Assembly: GCA_048265185.1 (NCBI GenBank)
Contig: JBLXBZ010000009.1
Span: 1 to 64,000 of the forward strand
Length of the DNA: 64,000 nucleotides
Direction of reading: 5' to 3'
Origin: JBLXBZ01 sp048265185
GTDB lineage: Bacteria; Pseudomonadota; Alphaproteobacteria; Rhizobiales; Stappiaceae
Below the pieces are notes generated by a model. It was not told the DNA's origin. It searched no databases and worked only from the letters and a program-made list of their open reading frames with translations. The position numbers were made by a program, and so were the translations under genes. Positions 8,061 through 16,736 of this stretch are shown piece by piece (position 1 is the first letter of the stretch; every line of letters begins with the position of its first letter).

Positions 8061-9113
8061 ATGAAGACGATCAAGGGACCAGCTTTGTTTCTTGCGCAGT
8101 TCGCGGGAGATGAAGCGCCGTTTAATTCATGGGATTCGGTCACGAAATGGGCTGCGGATTGCGGCTATAAAGGCGTGCAGGTTCCCAGTTGGGATGGACG
8201 TTTGATCGATCTTGATAAGGCGGCGACGTCACGCGACTATTGCGACGAGTTCAAGGGCGTCGCCCGGGCGAACGGCGTTGAAGTCACTGAATTATCCACT
8301 CATTTGCAAGGGCAGCTTGTGGCCGTGCACCCAGCCTATGACGAGGCTTTTGACGGCTTCGCCGCGCCGCATGTGCGCGGCGATCCAAAAGCGCGGCAGG
8401 CTTGGGCCGTGGATCAGGTGATGAAGGCGATCAGCGCTTCGAAGCTGATGGGAATTGGCGCGATGGCGTCCTTCTCAGGCGCTCTGGCCTGGCCTTATGT
8501 CTATCCGTGGCCCCAGCGTCCGGCGGGGCTTATTGAAACGGCCTTTGACGAGCTGGCGGCGCGTTGGCGCCCGATTCTCGATCACGCCGATGAAAATGGC
8601 GTTGACGTTTGTTATGAAATTCATCCGGGTGAGGACCTGCACGACGGCGTCACCTTCGAAATGTTCTTGGAACGTCTGAACGGTCATCCGCGTTGCAATA
8701 TGCTGTATGATCCGTCGCATTATATTCTGCAGGCGCTCGATTATCTGGACAATATCGACATCTATCGCGACCGGATCAAAATGTTCCATGTGAAGGACGC
8801 CGAGTTCAACCCCACGGGACGTCAGGGGGTTTACTCCGGCTATCAGAGCTGGACGAACCGCGCCGGCCGTTTTCGCTCTCTTGGAGATGGGCAGGTTGAT
8901 TTTGGCGCGATTTTCTCGAAACTTTCCGCGAATGACTTTGACGGCTGGGCGGTCGTTGAGTGGGAGTGCTGTTTGAAGCACCCTGAGGACGGCGCGAGGG
9001 AAGGCGCTGAATTCGTCAAGCGGCATATCATTCGCGTGACGGAAAAGGCTTTTGACGACTTTGCCGATGGGGGAACGGACGAGGAAGCCAATCGGCGGAT
9101 GCTGGGTCTGTGA
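8061..9113 (+). CDS. Sugar phosphate isomerase/epimerase (xylose isomerase-like TIM barrel)
   Basis: 350 residues. The barrel shows the metal-ligand pattern of the IolE/xylose isomerase-like family: CYEIHPGEDLHDG, MLYDPSHY, MFHVKDAEF and VVEWECC supply Glu, Asp, His and Glu. It is the first gene of a five-gene operon with an oxidoreductase and an ABC importer, so it probably isomerises, epimerises or dehydrates an imported sugar or polyol or its keto product. No phosphate-binding motif is evident and the substrate cannot be named. The 269 bases upstream must hold the operon promoter; no regulator gene is adjacent. Confidence 0.88.
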   Translation: MKTIKGPALFLAQFAGDEAPFNSWDSVTKWAADCGYKGVQVPSWDGRLIDLDKAATSRDYCDEFKGVARANGVEVTELSTHLQGQLVAVHPAYDEAFDGFAAPHVRGDPKARQAWAVDQVMKAISASKLMGIGAMASFSGALAWPYVYPWPQRPAGLIETAFDELAARWRPILDHADENGVDVCYEIHPGEDLHDGVTFEMFLERLNGHPRCNMLYDPSHYILQALDYLDNIDIYRDRIKMFHVKDAEFNPTGRQGVYSGYQSWTNRAGRFRSLGDGQVDFGAIFSKLSANDFDGWAVVEWECCLKHPEDGAREGAEFVKRHIIRVTEKAFDDFADGGTDEEANRRMLGL

Positions 9114-9184
9114 GCGCCGGCTCTTTTAACGACGACAAATAAATCTTGATTGCGCGTACTGACTAAAATTCCTGGGGAGGATCA

Positions 9185-10354
9185 ATGTCGATCGAAGCGA
9201 AAAACGAACAACGCCACAGGCATATCCGACTGGGGATGGTGGGAGGCGGAAATGACGCCTTCATTGGCGGCGTGCACCGGATGGCCTCGCGCTTGGACGG
9301 TTATTTTGATCTTGTGGCTGGGGCGTTGTCGTCCACGCCGGAGCGCTCAAGGGAGTCCGGCCGGGTTTTGGGGCTGGATGAAGATCGTATCTATAGCGAT
9401 TACAAGCAGATGGCTATTCGCGAGGCGAGGCTGAAGAATGGCGTTGAGGCGGTTTCGATCGTGACGCCGAATCATTTGCATTATCCGGTGGCGAGAGAGT
9501 TCCTGAAACGGGGAATTCACGTCATCTGCGACAAGCCGCTGACCTCCAATCTGGCGGACGCCAAGAAATTGGCGAAATTGGCGGAAGCGTCAAACGCCTT
9601 GCTGATTCTAACTCATAATTACACCGGCTATCCCATGGTGCGTCAGGCGCGCGAAATGGTGCGCAATGGCGAGCTGGGAACCATTCGGGTGGTTCAGGCC
9701 GAATATCCGCAGGACTGGCTGAGCGAGCCGGTGGAGCATGAAGGCTCCAAACAGGCGGAATGGCGGACGGATCCGGCGCGTTCCGGCGCGGGCGGCTCCA
9801 CGGGCGATATCGGCACCCATGCGTTTAATCTGATCAATTTCGTCACGGGTCTTTCTCTTGAGAGCTTGAGCGCGGATCTGCAAAGCTTCGTGGAAGGCCG
9901 CGTGCTGGACGACAACGCTCATGTGATGCTGCGCTTTGACGGGGGCGCGCGAGGAATGTTGTGGGCGAGCCAGGTGTCGCCGGGAAATGAGAACGCTTTG
10001 AAGCTGCGGGTCTATGGAACGAAAGGCGGCTTGGAGTGGTCGCAGGAAGATCCAAATTATCTGTGGTTCACGCCCTTGGGCGAGCCGAAGCGCCTGTTGA
10101 CGCGGGCGGGGGCGGGAACGGGCGCGGCCGCCGGGCGCGTGAGCCGGGTTCCGCCAGGCCATCCGGAAGGCTATCTGGAAGGCTTCGCGACAATTTACGT
10201 GGAGGCGGCGCGAGCGATTCTCGCCAAACAAAGCGGCGAAGACCTTGCCGCGGATGTGATCTATCCCACGGTACATGATGGAGTGGCGGGGGTGGCCTTC
10301 GTGGAGGCCTGCGTCGCGTCTTCGAAGAAAAACAGCGCTTGGGTAAAGCTTTAG
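9185..10354 (+). CDS. Gfo/Idh/MocA family NAD(P)-dependent dehydrogenase
   Basis: 389 residues. The N-terminal Rossmann fold starts LGMVGGGNDAFIGGVHR; CDKPLTSNLADAKKLAK is the family's cofactor-contacting motif (usually EKP) with the catalytic lysine. The C-terminal alpha/beta domain includes GDIGTHAFNLINFVTG, where the histidine is expected to act in catalysis. A GGGGAGG ribosome-binding site precedes the ATG. It likely oxidises a hydroxyl of the imported sugar or polyol, working with the upstream isomerase-like protein. Confidence 0.92.
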   Translation: MSIEAKNEQRHRHIRLGMVGGGNDAFIGGVHRMASRLDGYFDLVAGALSSTPERSRESGRVLGLDEDRIYSDYKQMAIREARLKNGVEAVSIVTPNHLHYPVAREFLKRGIHVICDKPLTSNLADAKKLAKLAEASNALLILTHNYTGYPMVRQAREMVRNGELGTIRVVQAEYPQDWLSEPVEHEGSKQAEWRTDPARSGAGGSTGDIGTHAFNLINFVTGLSLESLSADLQSFVEGRVLDDNAHVMLRFDGGARGMLWASQVSPGNENALKLRVYGTKGGLEWSQEDPNYLWFTPLGEPKRLLTRAGAGTGAAAGRVSRVPPGHPEGYLEGFATIYVEAARAILAKQSGEDLAADVIYPTVHDGVAGVAFVEACVASSKKNSAWVKL

Positions 10355-10371
10355 GCGAAGGTGAGACGCCC

Positions 10372-11925
10372 ATGACGGCTAGCCCAAAATTGAACGCCGC
10401 CGCGCCGCAAACGTCTCCCGTCGCCACTTTGGCGTTGGCGAAAGTTTCTCGGTTGTTTGGACCGGTGCAAGTTCTGTTCGACGTGGATTTCGATCTTTTT
10501 CCGGGCGAAGTTCATGCATTGATTGGAGAAAATGGCGCGGGAAAATCCACCATGATGAAAATCATGAGCGGATATCTCGCGCCCAGTCGGGGGAGCGTGC
10601 TTCTTGACGGTGAGGCGCGTCACTTCGCCAGCTCGCAAGAGGCGGAGGACGCCGGCGTTATTTTGATCCATCAGGAATTCAATCTGGCGGAAGAGCTAAC
10701 GGTCGAGCAGAACATCTTTCTTGGCCGCGAGCTTCGCCGCGGCTTCTGGCTGGATCACGCCGCTATGCGTGCGAAAACCCAAGCGCTTCTGGATGAGCTG
10801 GAGTGCAAAGTCGATCCCGGCGCCAAGGTTTGCGATATTTCGGTTTCAGACAAGCAGATGGTGGAAATCGCCAAAGCCTTGTCGCGCAACGCCCGTGTGT
10901 TGATCATGGATGAGCCGACGGCGGTGCTGACCAACCGCGAGGCGGCGGTGTTGTTCAAGCAGGTTTCAAAGCTCAAGGCGCGTGGAACGGCGATTCTTTA
11001 CACCTCTCACAAATTGGAGGAGGTGAGCCAACTCGCCGACCGCATCACCGTTTTGCGCGATGGGCGCAAGGTGATCACCCAGCCGGCCGAGCAGCTGTCT
11101 GAAGACGCCATGGCGCAGCATATGGTGGGGCGGGAGCTGTCCAATCTCTTTCCGCCGAAACCGGCCGATTGCGCTGGCGAGATTGTTCTTGAAGCGAAAA
11201 ATCTGACGGTCGCAGGAGGCGTCACAGGCGCCAGTTTCACTTTGCGGCGAGGGGAGGTTTTGGGCTTTTCCGGTCTTGTGGGGTCTGGCCGCACGGAACT
11301 GATGGAGGGGCTTGTGGGGCTGCGCTCTGTTCAAGGCGAAATTGCGGTGAACGGAGAGAGCGTCAAAATCAACTCGGTTCAAGGTGCGGCCAGAGCAGGC
11401 ATCGCCTATCTGACCGAGGATCGCAAGGGGAGGGGGCTTTTGCTGCGCCAGACCATGCGGCCAAATCTGACTCTGTTTTCTTTAGCCCGTTTCACGAAAA
11501 TACTGGTGGACGGCAAGGCGGAGAACAAGGCGCTGGACCGGGCGATTGAAGAGTTCGACATTCGCGCGCCTACGCGGCAAGTGCAGGTGGGAAATCTTTC
11601 TGGCGGCAATCAACAAAAGCTGCTGTTGGCGAAAATCATGCTTAATCTGCCGGAAATCGTCATTATTGACGAACCGACCCGCGGAATTGATATCGGCACA
11701 AAACAGCAAATTTACCAGTTTATTCGCACGCTTGCGGATGAAGGCAAAAGCGTGATCGTGATCTCGTCTGAAATGGCGGAAGTGATCGGGCTCGCCAGCC
11801 GGGTTTATGTGATGCGCGCCGGACGCGTCACCGGCGAAGTTGTCGGCGAGGACATCAATGAAGATGTCATTGTTCGCTATGCTATGGGACTTGAGGGCGG
11901 AAAGTATCAAAACAATGACGAATAA
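10372..11925 (+). CDS. Sugar ABC importer ATP-binding protein (CUT2, two nucleotide-binding domains)
   Basis: 517 residues, the size of RbsA/MglA-type double ATPases. The first domain has Walker A GENGAGKST and Walker B VLIMDEPTAVLT; the second has the degenerate GLVGSGRTE, the signature LSGGNQQK and IVIIDEPTRGIDIGTK. This asymmetry is typical of CUT2 systems importing monosaccharides or polyols such as ribose, galactose or inositol. The ATG at 10372 follows GGTGAG; an upstream in-frame ATG overlaps the dehydrogenase. Its stop overlaps the permease start by 11 bases. Confidence 0.93.
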   Translation: MTASPKLNAAAPQTSPVATLALAKVSRLFGPVQVLFDVDFDLFPGEVHALIGENGAGKSTMMKIMSGYLAPSRGSVLLDGEARHFASSQEAEDAGVILIHQEFNLAEELTVEQNIFLGRELRRGFWLDHAAMRAKTQALLDELECKVDPGAKVCDISVSDKQMVEIAKALSRNARVLIMDEPTAVLTNREAAVLFKQVSKLKARGTAILYTSHKLEEVSQLADRITVLRDGRKVITQPAEQLSEDAMAQHMVGRELSNLFPPKPADCAGEIVLEAKNLTVAGGVTGASFTLRRGEVLGFSGLVGSGRTELMEGLVGLRSVQGEIAVNGESVKINSVQGAARAGIAYLTEDRKGRGLLLRQTMRPNLTLFSLARFTKILVDGKAENKALDRAIEEFDIRAPTRQVQVGNLSGGNQQKLLLAKIMLNLPEIVIIDEPTRGIDIGTKQQIYQFIRTLADEGKSVIVISSEMAEVIGLASRVYVMRAGRVTGEVVGEDINEDVIVRYAMGLEGGKYQNNDE

Positions 11926-12919
11926 CGCGAGCCAATCCTCCAAAAATCCGGCTGGGTTGAAACTGGACTTTCATGTTCTGGGCCCCGTAATCGCGCTGCT
12001 TGTTTTGCTGGCGGTCGGCGCGATCATGAACCCGAATTTTCTCAGCTATGGCAACATGACCAATGTGCTGGCGCGTTCAGCCTTCATCGGAATTATCGCC
12101 GTGGGCATGACGTTCGTGATCACCAGCGGCGGACTGGATTTGTCGGTGGGCTCCATGGCGGCTTTCGTCGCGGGGATGATGATTCTATTGATGAATGCGC
12201 TCGTGCCTGTCATGGGAGCGGGCTGGGGAACCATTCTCGTGGGAATGGGCGCGGCCTTGGCGCTGGGGTTCGCCGCCGGGCTGGTGAACGGTTTGCTGAT
12301 CACGCGGGCGCGTATTGAGGCCTTTATCGTCACGCTCGGCACCATGGGAATTTTCCGCTCGCTGGTGACTTGGCTAGCGGATGGGGGCACGCTGTCGCTG
12401 GATTTCTCCGTGCGCGAAATTTATCGCCCGGTTTATTATTCCGGCGTTCTGGGCGTGGCTTGGCCGATTATCGTTTTTGCGATGATCGCGATTATCGGCG
12501 AAATCATCATGCGGCACACAGCTTTCGGGCGTCACTGCGCGGCCATTGGCTCCAATGAGCAGGTGGCGCGTTACTCGGCGGTGCACGTGGATAAGGTGCG
12601 CACGGCTACCTATGTTTTGCTTGGGGCGCTTGTGGGTGTGGCCACGATCATGTATGTGCCGCGCCTTGGTTCCGCCTCCAGCTCTACAGGCGTGCTTTGG
12701 GAGCTTGAGGCCATCGCCGCCGTGATTATCGGCGGAACCATGCTTAAGGGAGGTTTTGGGCGTGTGTGGGGAACCGTGGTTGGCGTGTTGATTCTCAGCC
12801 TGATCGACAATCTTCTGAACCTTACGGATCTGGTCAGTCCTTATCTCAATGGGGCGATTCAGGGAATGATTATCATTTTGGCTGTCGTTCTGCAGCGTCA
12901 GAAAAAAGCGGAACGGTAA
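11915..12919 (+). CDS. Sugar ABC importer permease (CUT2)
   Basis: 334 residues with eight to ten hydrophobic helices and the BPD_transp_2 signature seen in RbsC: VITSGGLDLSVGSMAAF near residues 68-84 and AVIIGGTMLKGGFGRVWGTVVG near the C-terminus. The ATG at 11915 overlaps the ATPase gene by 11 bases, which fits coupled translation. It forms the membrane channel of the importer as a homodimer. Confidence 0.92.
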   Translation: MTNNASQSSKNPAGLKLDFHVLGPVIALLVLLAVGAIMNPNFLSYGNMTNVLARSAFIGIIAVGMTFVITSGGLDLSVGSMAAFVAGMMILLMNALVPVMGAGWGTILVGMGAALALGFAAGLVNGLLITRARIEAFIVTLGTMGIFRSLVTWLADGGTLSLDFSVREIYRPVYYSGVLGVAWPIIVFAMIAIIGEIIMRHTAFGRHCAAIGSNEQVARYSAVHVDKVRTATYVLLGALVGVATIMYVPRLGSASSSTGVLWELEAIAAVIIGGTMLKGGFGRVWGTVVGVLILSLIDNLLNLTDLVSPYLNGAIQGMIIILAVVLQRQKKAER

Positions 12920-12955
12920 GCCGGCATCCCCCGGGAGGGGAAACAAGGGAGCGAG

Positions 12956-13912
12956 ATGATGAAATTTGCAGTAAAATTGGGAGCTTTGGCGCTTGGCGCC
13001 ATGATGGCGGCGCCTTTGGCGGCGCAAGCGGCCGACACGAAAGTTATCGGCGTGTCTATTCCCGCAGCCACTCATGGCTGGGCGGGCGGCATGAATTATC
13101 ATGCGCAGGAAGCCATCGCCCGGCTTGAGGAAACCTATCCGCAGCTTGATTTCGTTCTGGCTACGGCTGGCGACGCTGGCAAACAAGTGTCTGACATTGA
13201 AGATATGATGGCGACGCGCAATATCGACGCTTTGGTCGTGCTGCCATTTGAGTCCGATCCCTTGACTGGTCCGGTCAAGCGGGTGTCGGACGCCGGGAAG
13301 TTCGTCACCGTTGTTGATCGCGGCCTGTCGCAAGACGGGATCGAAGATCTCTATGTCGCGGGCGACAACAAAGGTTTCGGCGAAGTATCAGGCGCCTTCT
13401 TCAAAGAAATGATGCCGGACGGCGGCAAGATCGTCGCCTTGCGCGGCATTCCCACAACAATTGACAATGAGCGCGTTGAAGGATTTCAAGCCGCTATCGA
13501 GGGGACCGATATTGAAATCCTCGCCATGGAGCATGGCAATTGGAACCGGGACAAGGCGTTTGAAGTCATGCAGGACTTCCTGTCGAAATATCCGAAAATC
13601 GATGCCGTTTGGGCTTCTGACGACGATATGACGGTTGGCGTTCTGGAGGCTATTAATCAGGCTGGGCGTCAGGACGAAATGTGGGTCTTGGGCGGCGCCG
13701 GCATGAAGGAAATGATCAAGCGCGTTCAAGATGGCGATAAAATTGTTCCAGCCGACGTGACTTATCCTCCGGCGATGATTGCGACGGCGATCGAAATGAC
13801 GGCGTTGAAATTCGTTTCAAACGCCCCGGTTGAAGGGCGCTTCACGATCGATTCGGTTCTGGTGACTAAGGACAACGCTGCGCAATATTACTTCCCGGAT
13901 TCGCCATTCTAA
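12956..13912 (+). CDS. Sugar ABC importer periplasmic binding protein
   Basis: 318 residues. A signal peptide (KFAVKLGALALG...AAQA, cleaved near residue 25) is followed by an RbsB-like type I periplasmic fold: VIGVSIPAATHGWAGGMNYHAQ, a DIEDMMATRNIDALVVLPFESD segment, and ALRGIPTTIDNERVEGF. Aromatic and acidic residues typical of sugar contacts (W near residue 41, D/R pairs) are present, but the ligand cannot be named. It is the last gene of the operon, 36 bases after the permease, and is followed by a strong terminator. Confidence 0.92.
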   Translation: MMKFAVKLGALALGAMMAAPLAAQAADTKVIGVSIPAATHGWAGGMNYHAQEAIARLEETYPQLDFVLATAGDAGKQVSDIEDMMATRNIDALVVLPFESDPLTGPVKRVSDAGKFVTVVDRGLSQDGIEDLYVAGDNKGFGEVSGAFFKEMMPDGGKIVALRGIPTTIDNERVEGFQAAIEGTDIEILAMEHGNWNRDKAFEVMQDFLSKYPKIDAVWASDDDMTVGVLEAINQAGRQDEMWVLGGAGMKEMIKRVQDGDKIVPADVTYPPAMIATAIEMTALKFVSNAPVEGRFTIDSVLVTKDNAAQYYFPDSPF

Positions 13913-13947
13913 TTAAAGCTTTGCGACGAGCTGGGATCGAAAAATCG

Positions 13948-13973
13948 AACGGCGCCTTTCGGCGCCGTTTTTT
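13948..13973 (+). terminator. Rho-independent terminator closing the sugar operon
   Basis: Nine-base perfect stem AACGGCGCC/GGCGCCGTT with loop TTTC, followed by TTTT, 35 bases after the binding-protein stop codon. Confidence 0.87.
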
Positions 13974-14052
13974 ATTGTGGGGTTCATTGAAGCGTTTATG
14001 GAGAAGGTTTTATGGGGCGGCGGGGCCATTCGCCTCGCCGCGCCCGCCGCGT

Positions 14053-14919
14053 TCAAAGAGCGCGGCCCTCATTTATGCGGCTCAAACCTTCGCGGGCGAT
14101 TTTGTTGGACGCGTCGATGCCTATGGCCCGGTTATAGGACCGTCGCGCGTCTTTGTCTTTGCCCAAAGCCTCCAGAGCGACGCCACGGTTCGCCCATGCA
14201 ATAGATGAGCGTTTGTCTCTGGTCACCGCGTCCGTGAGGTCAGATAAAGCCGATTTAGGATCATCAAGAGCGAGATAGGAAATGCCGCGAGCAATATAAG
14301 GCTCCGAGGCGTTGGGATCCAGGCCAATGGCGGCCGCGAAGTCCTCAATGGCTTTGGGCTGCTGGTTTTGAGCTTGGTAGATCAGGCCGCGATTGTGATA
14401 GGCTCGGGCGTCGCCTGGGTTGAGGCGGATGGCGGCGTTGAAGTCCGCCAGCGCTTGAGGGTAAAGTCCGTTCTGACGATAAGTATTGCCGCGCCCGACC
14501 AGCGCCGATTCATAATTCGGATTGATCGTCAACGCTTGATTGTAGTCTTTCAACGCCGCCGCTGAATCGCCCATGCGCCGATAAACGAGCGCCCGGTTGG
14601 CGTAGGCCTGATAAGATGTTGGATCGAGACGGATGGCGGTGTTGAAATCCTTGATCGCCTGATCATATTTTTTGGCGCGCCCGTAAGCGATGGCGCGCGT
14701 GTTATAGGCCGCCGCGTCCGCCGGGTTGTTTTCAATCACCGAGGAGAGAGAGGCTATATTGGCGGTGGATCCGGGGGAGCTGATGCCTGACGATTGACAG
14801 GCCGCCAATAAAATGGCGGCTGCAAAAAGGGGTAGGGCGGTAAGGGCGCTTTGGCGCGTCATTCGCTTCAGGCGCCTTTCGCAGGACATTGCAGCTCGCC
14901 TCGCGCCAAAATCATTCAT
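14053..14919 (-). CDS. TPR-repeat lipoprotein
   Basis: 288 residues. A hydrophobic segment ends in the lipobox LLAAC (cysteine near residue 41), so the mature protein is lipid-anchored at the envelope. From about residue 60 to the end there are at least six tetratricopeptide repeats (for example AYNTRAIAYGRAKKYDQAIKDFNTAI and AYANRALVYRRMGDSAAALKDYNQAL patterns of 34 residues). AGGAG lies about ten bases upstream of the chosen ATG; a later methionine (residue 20, MTRQSALT) would give a more usual signal length. TPR lipoproteins of the NlpI kind act as scaffolds; the partner is unknown. Confidence 0.87.
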   Translation of the reverse strand: MNDFGARRAAMSCERRLKRMTRQSALTALPLFAAAILLAACQSSGISSPGSTANIASLSSVIENNPADAAAYNTRAIAYGRAKKYDQAIKDFNTAIRLDPTSYQAYANRALVYRRMGDSAAALKDYNQALTINPNYESALVGRGNTYRQNGLYPQALADFNAAIRLNPGDARAYHNRGLIYQAQNQQPKAIEDFAAAIGLDPNASEPYIARGISYLALDDPKSALSDLTDAVTRDKRSSIAWANRGVALEALGKDKDARRSYNRAIGIDASNKIAREGLSRINEGRAL

Positions 14920-15121
14920 CTCATCGATCTCCTAAGAAAGCGTCGATAGAAACTAGGATGAACCTGTTTCTAACTCTTTAAAACATATAGGGGAACATGT
15001 AGTGAAGAAATTTACGCGCTGTCTCTTCACGTATTTACGACGTGATTTTCAAGGTTGTCGGCGCCTGACTAAACCTTGCCGCATGTAAAGCTTGTCGTGA
15101 GGCGTGAAAACAGGTTTAAAC

Positions 15122-15153
15122 GAAAAAAACGGATCGCCAGAATGACGACCCGT
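15122..15153 (-). terminator. Rho-independent terminator of rpsU
   Basis: On the minus strand an eight-pair stem (15146-15153 with 15129-15136, one G-U pair) is followed by a run of seven U residues. It lies 54 bases beyond the rpsU stop codon. Confidence 0.8.
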
Positions 15154-15206
15154 AAATTTCCGCAACTTATGAAGTTCCAGAAACTTCAATCGCTTCGCAT
15201 GCCGTC

Positions 15207-15440
15207 TTAACGGCGCGGCGCGGCGACCTTGCCTGGAATCAAACCTTCACGCTGAGCGCGTTTACGCGCCAGCTTGCGCGCGCGGCGAATTGCTTCAGCC
15301 TTTTCACGCGCCCTCTTTTCAGAAGGTTTTTCATAATGACCACGAAGTTTCATCTCACGAAAGATGCCTTCGCGTTGCATTTTCTTTTTGAGCGCCTTGA
15401 GCGCTTGATCGACATTGTTGTCGCGAACCAGAACCTGCAC
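15207..15440 (-). CDS. rpsU: 30S ribosomal protein bS21
   Basis: 77 residues. The sequence VQVLVRDNNVDQALKALKKK, KMQREGIFREMKLRGHYEKP, and the basic RARKLARKRAQREG tail are characteristic of bS21, which binds the 30S platform near the 16S 3' end. The GTG at 15440 is chosen because homologues begin (M)QVLVRDNN; an ATG eleven codons upstream is the alternative. The 311 bases up to the next gene are divergent control DNA with no further gene seen. Confidence 0.95.
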   Translation of the reverse strand: MQVLVRDNNVDQALKALKKKMQREGIFREMKLRGHYEKPSEKRAREKAEAIRRARKLARKRAQREGLIPGKVAAPRR

Positions 15441-15751
15441 GCGTTTTTTCCCATCCTGCACGCGCAAGCGCATAGCGCTCAACGCATCTTCATGAAAACC
15501 AGTTGCCCGGAAGCAAAACGAAGCCGCCGCCTGAATAAACTTTAAGTGGCCGTCGCGAATGCAACGCCCAACGTGGCGCATTGTCTATCAGATGGATTGT
15601 GACTTGTCCACCTGTTAGAATGCGCTTTCGGCGGTTTTTCCAAGTGTTCTGGAAAAAATTCCGGACACTCTCATATGGTAAGTTCTAGCATTATATTTCC
15701 TTTATGACAAAGTGATTGTAAAATTTTATTGATTTCAGCTGAGGAATTTAC

Positions 15752-16600
15752 ATGTGCCGATGGCTTGCATATTGCGGTTCGCCGATTTTTCTTGAGGATC
15801 TCGTCACGCGGCCTGGACACTCGCTGCTTGATCAAAGCAGGCGGTGCAGCGAAGCCAAGGTCGACACCAACGGCGACGGCTTTGGCGTGGGATGGTTTGG
15901 CGAACGGGACACGCCGGGGCTTTACCGGGATGTTCAGCCTGCCTGGAGCGACGATAATTTGCTCTCGCTGAGCGCGCAAATACGTTCGCGTTTCTTTTTC
16001 GCTCATGTTCGGGCGTCCACCGGCACGGCGACCAGCCGCGCAAATTGCCATCCGTTTTCCAAAGATCAGTGGCTGTTCATGCATAACGGCCAGATTGGCG
16101 GTTATGATAGGGTTCGCCGCAAGATAGAAGCGTTGATCGACGATGATTTATATCTTCATCGCATGGGGACGACAGATAGCGAAGCGCTGTTCCTGACGCT
16201 GCTTGGGCGTGGGTGTTTTGACGGCGCCGCCGAACAGGTCGCGCAAAAGGTCGCCGCTGTGCTTGGCGAAATCCGCGCGATTATGACGGCTGCGGACATT
16301 CATGAGCCGTTGAGGGTCACCGCGGCCTTTGGGGACGGGAAAACCTTGCGAGCGATTCGCTATTCGAGCGACGCTTTTGCGCCGTCTTTGTATTTTAGGC
16401 GGTGCCAGTTGGGATTGAGCGTGGTCTCGGAGCCTTTGGACGAGACTGGGGTGGAATGGCGTTCCGTTCCCTCTGGGCATTTATTGACTTTCAGCGGCGA
16501 GGCGGCGCCGGAATTCGTCTCTCTTAAGGTTCCTTGCATGCAAGAGGAATGGGGGCGCGACGTGGCGCGGGCCCAGCCAGAGTTGACGCCTGCGCAATAA
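15752..16600 (+). CDS. Class II glutamine amidotransferase domain protein
   Basis: 282 residues beginning MCRWLAYCG, which after loss of Met exposes Cys as the N-terminal nucleophile. GDGFGVGWFG, FFAHVRASTGTATSRANCHPF, WLFMHNGQIGGY and GTTDSEALF are the glutaminase signature elements of the YafJ/EgtC-like group. There is no attached synthetase domain. A GAGGA ribosome-binding site lies seven bases upstream. In some actinobacteria such proteins act in ergothioneine synthesis, but nothing around it supports that here; the acceptor reaction is unknown. Confidence 0.88.
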   Translation: MCRWLAYCGSPIFLEDLVTRPGHSLLDQSRRCSEAKVDTNGDGFGVGWFGERDTPGLYRDVQPAWSDDNLLSLSAQIRSRFFFAHVRASTGTATSRANCHPFSKDQWLFMHNGQIGGYDRVRRKIEALIDDDLYLHRMGTTDSEALFLTLLGRGCFDGAAEQVAQKVAAVLGEIRAIMTAADIHEPLRVTAAFGDGKTLRAIRYSSDAFAPSLYFRRCQLGLSVVSEPLDETGVEWRSVPSGHLLTFSGEAAPEFVSLKVPCMQEEWGRDVARAQPELTPAQ

Positions 16601-16736
16601 GGGTTTTCTTTTAGCCGCGACTTGGTTTTGAAGATGCGCGCGACTGTGTTCTTGCTGGACTTCGCCGGAGCTTCGGCATAGGACGGCGATGTACTTGAAT
16701 GTGTTTTAGTCTTTTGCCGATTTATTGGAACATCAT

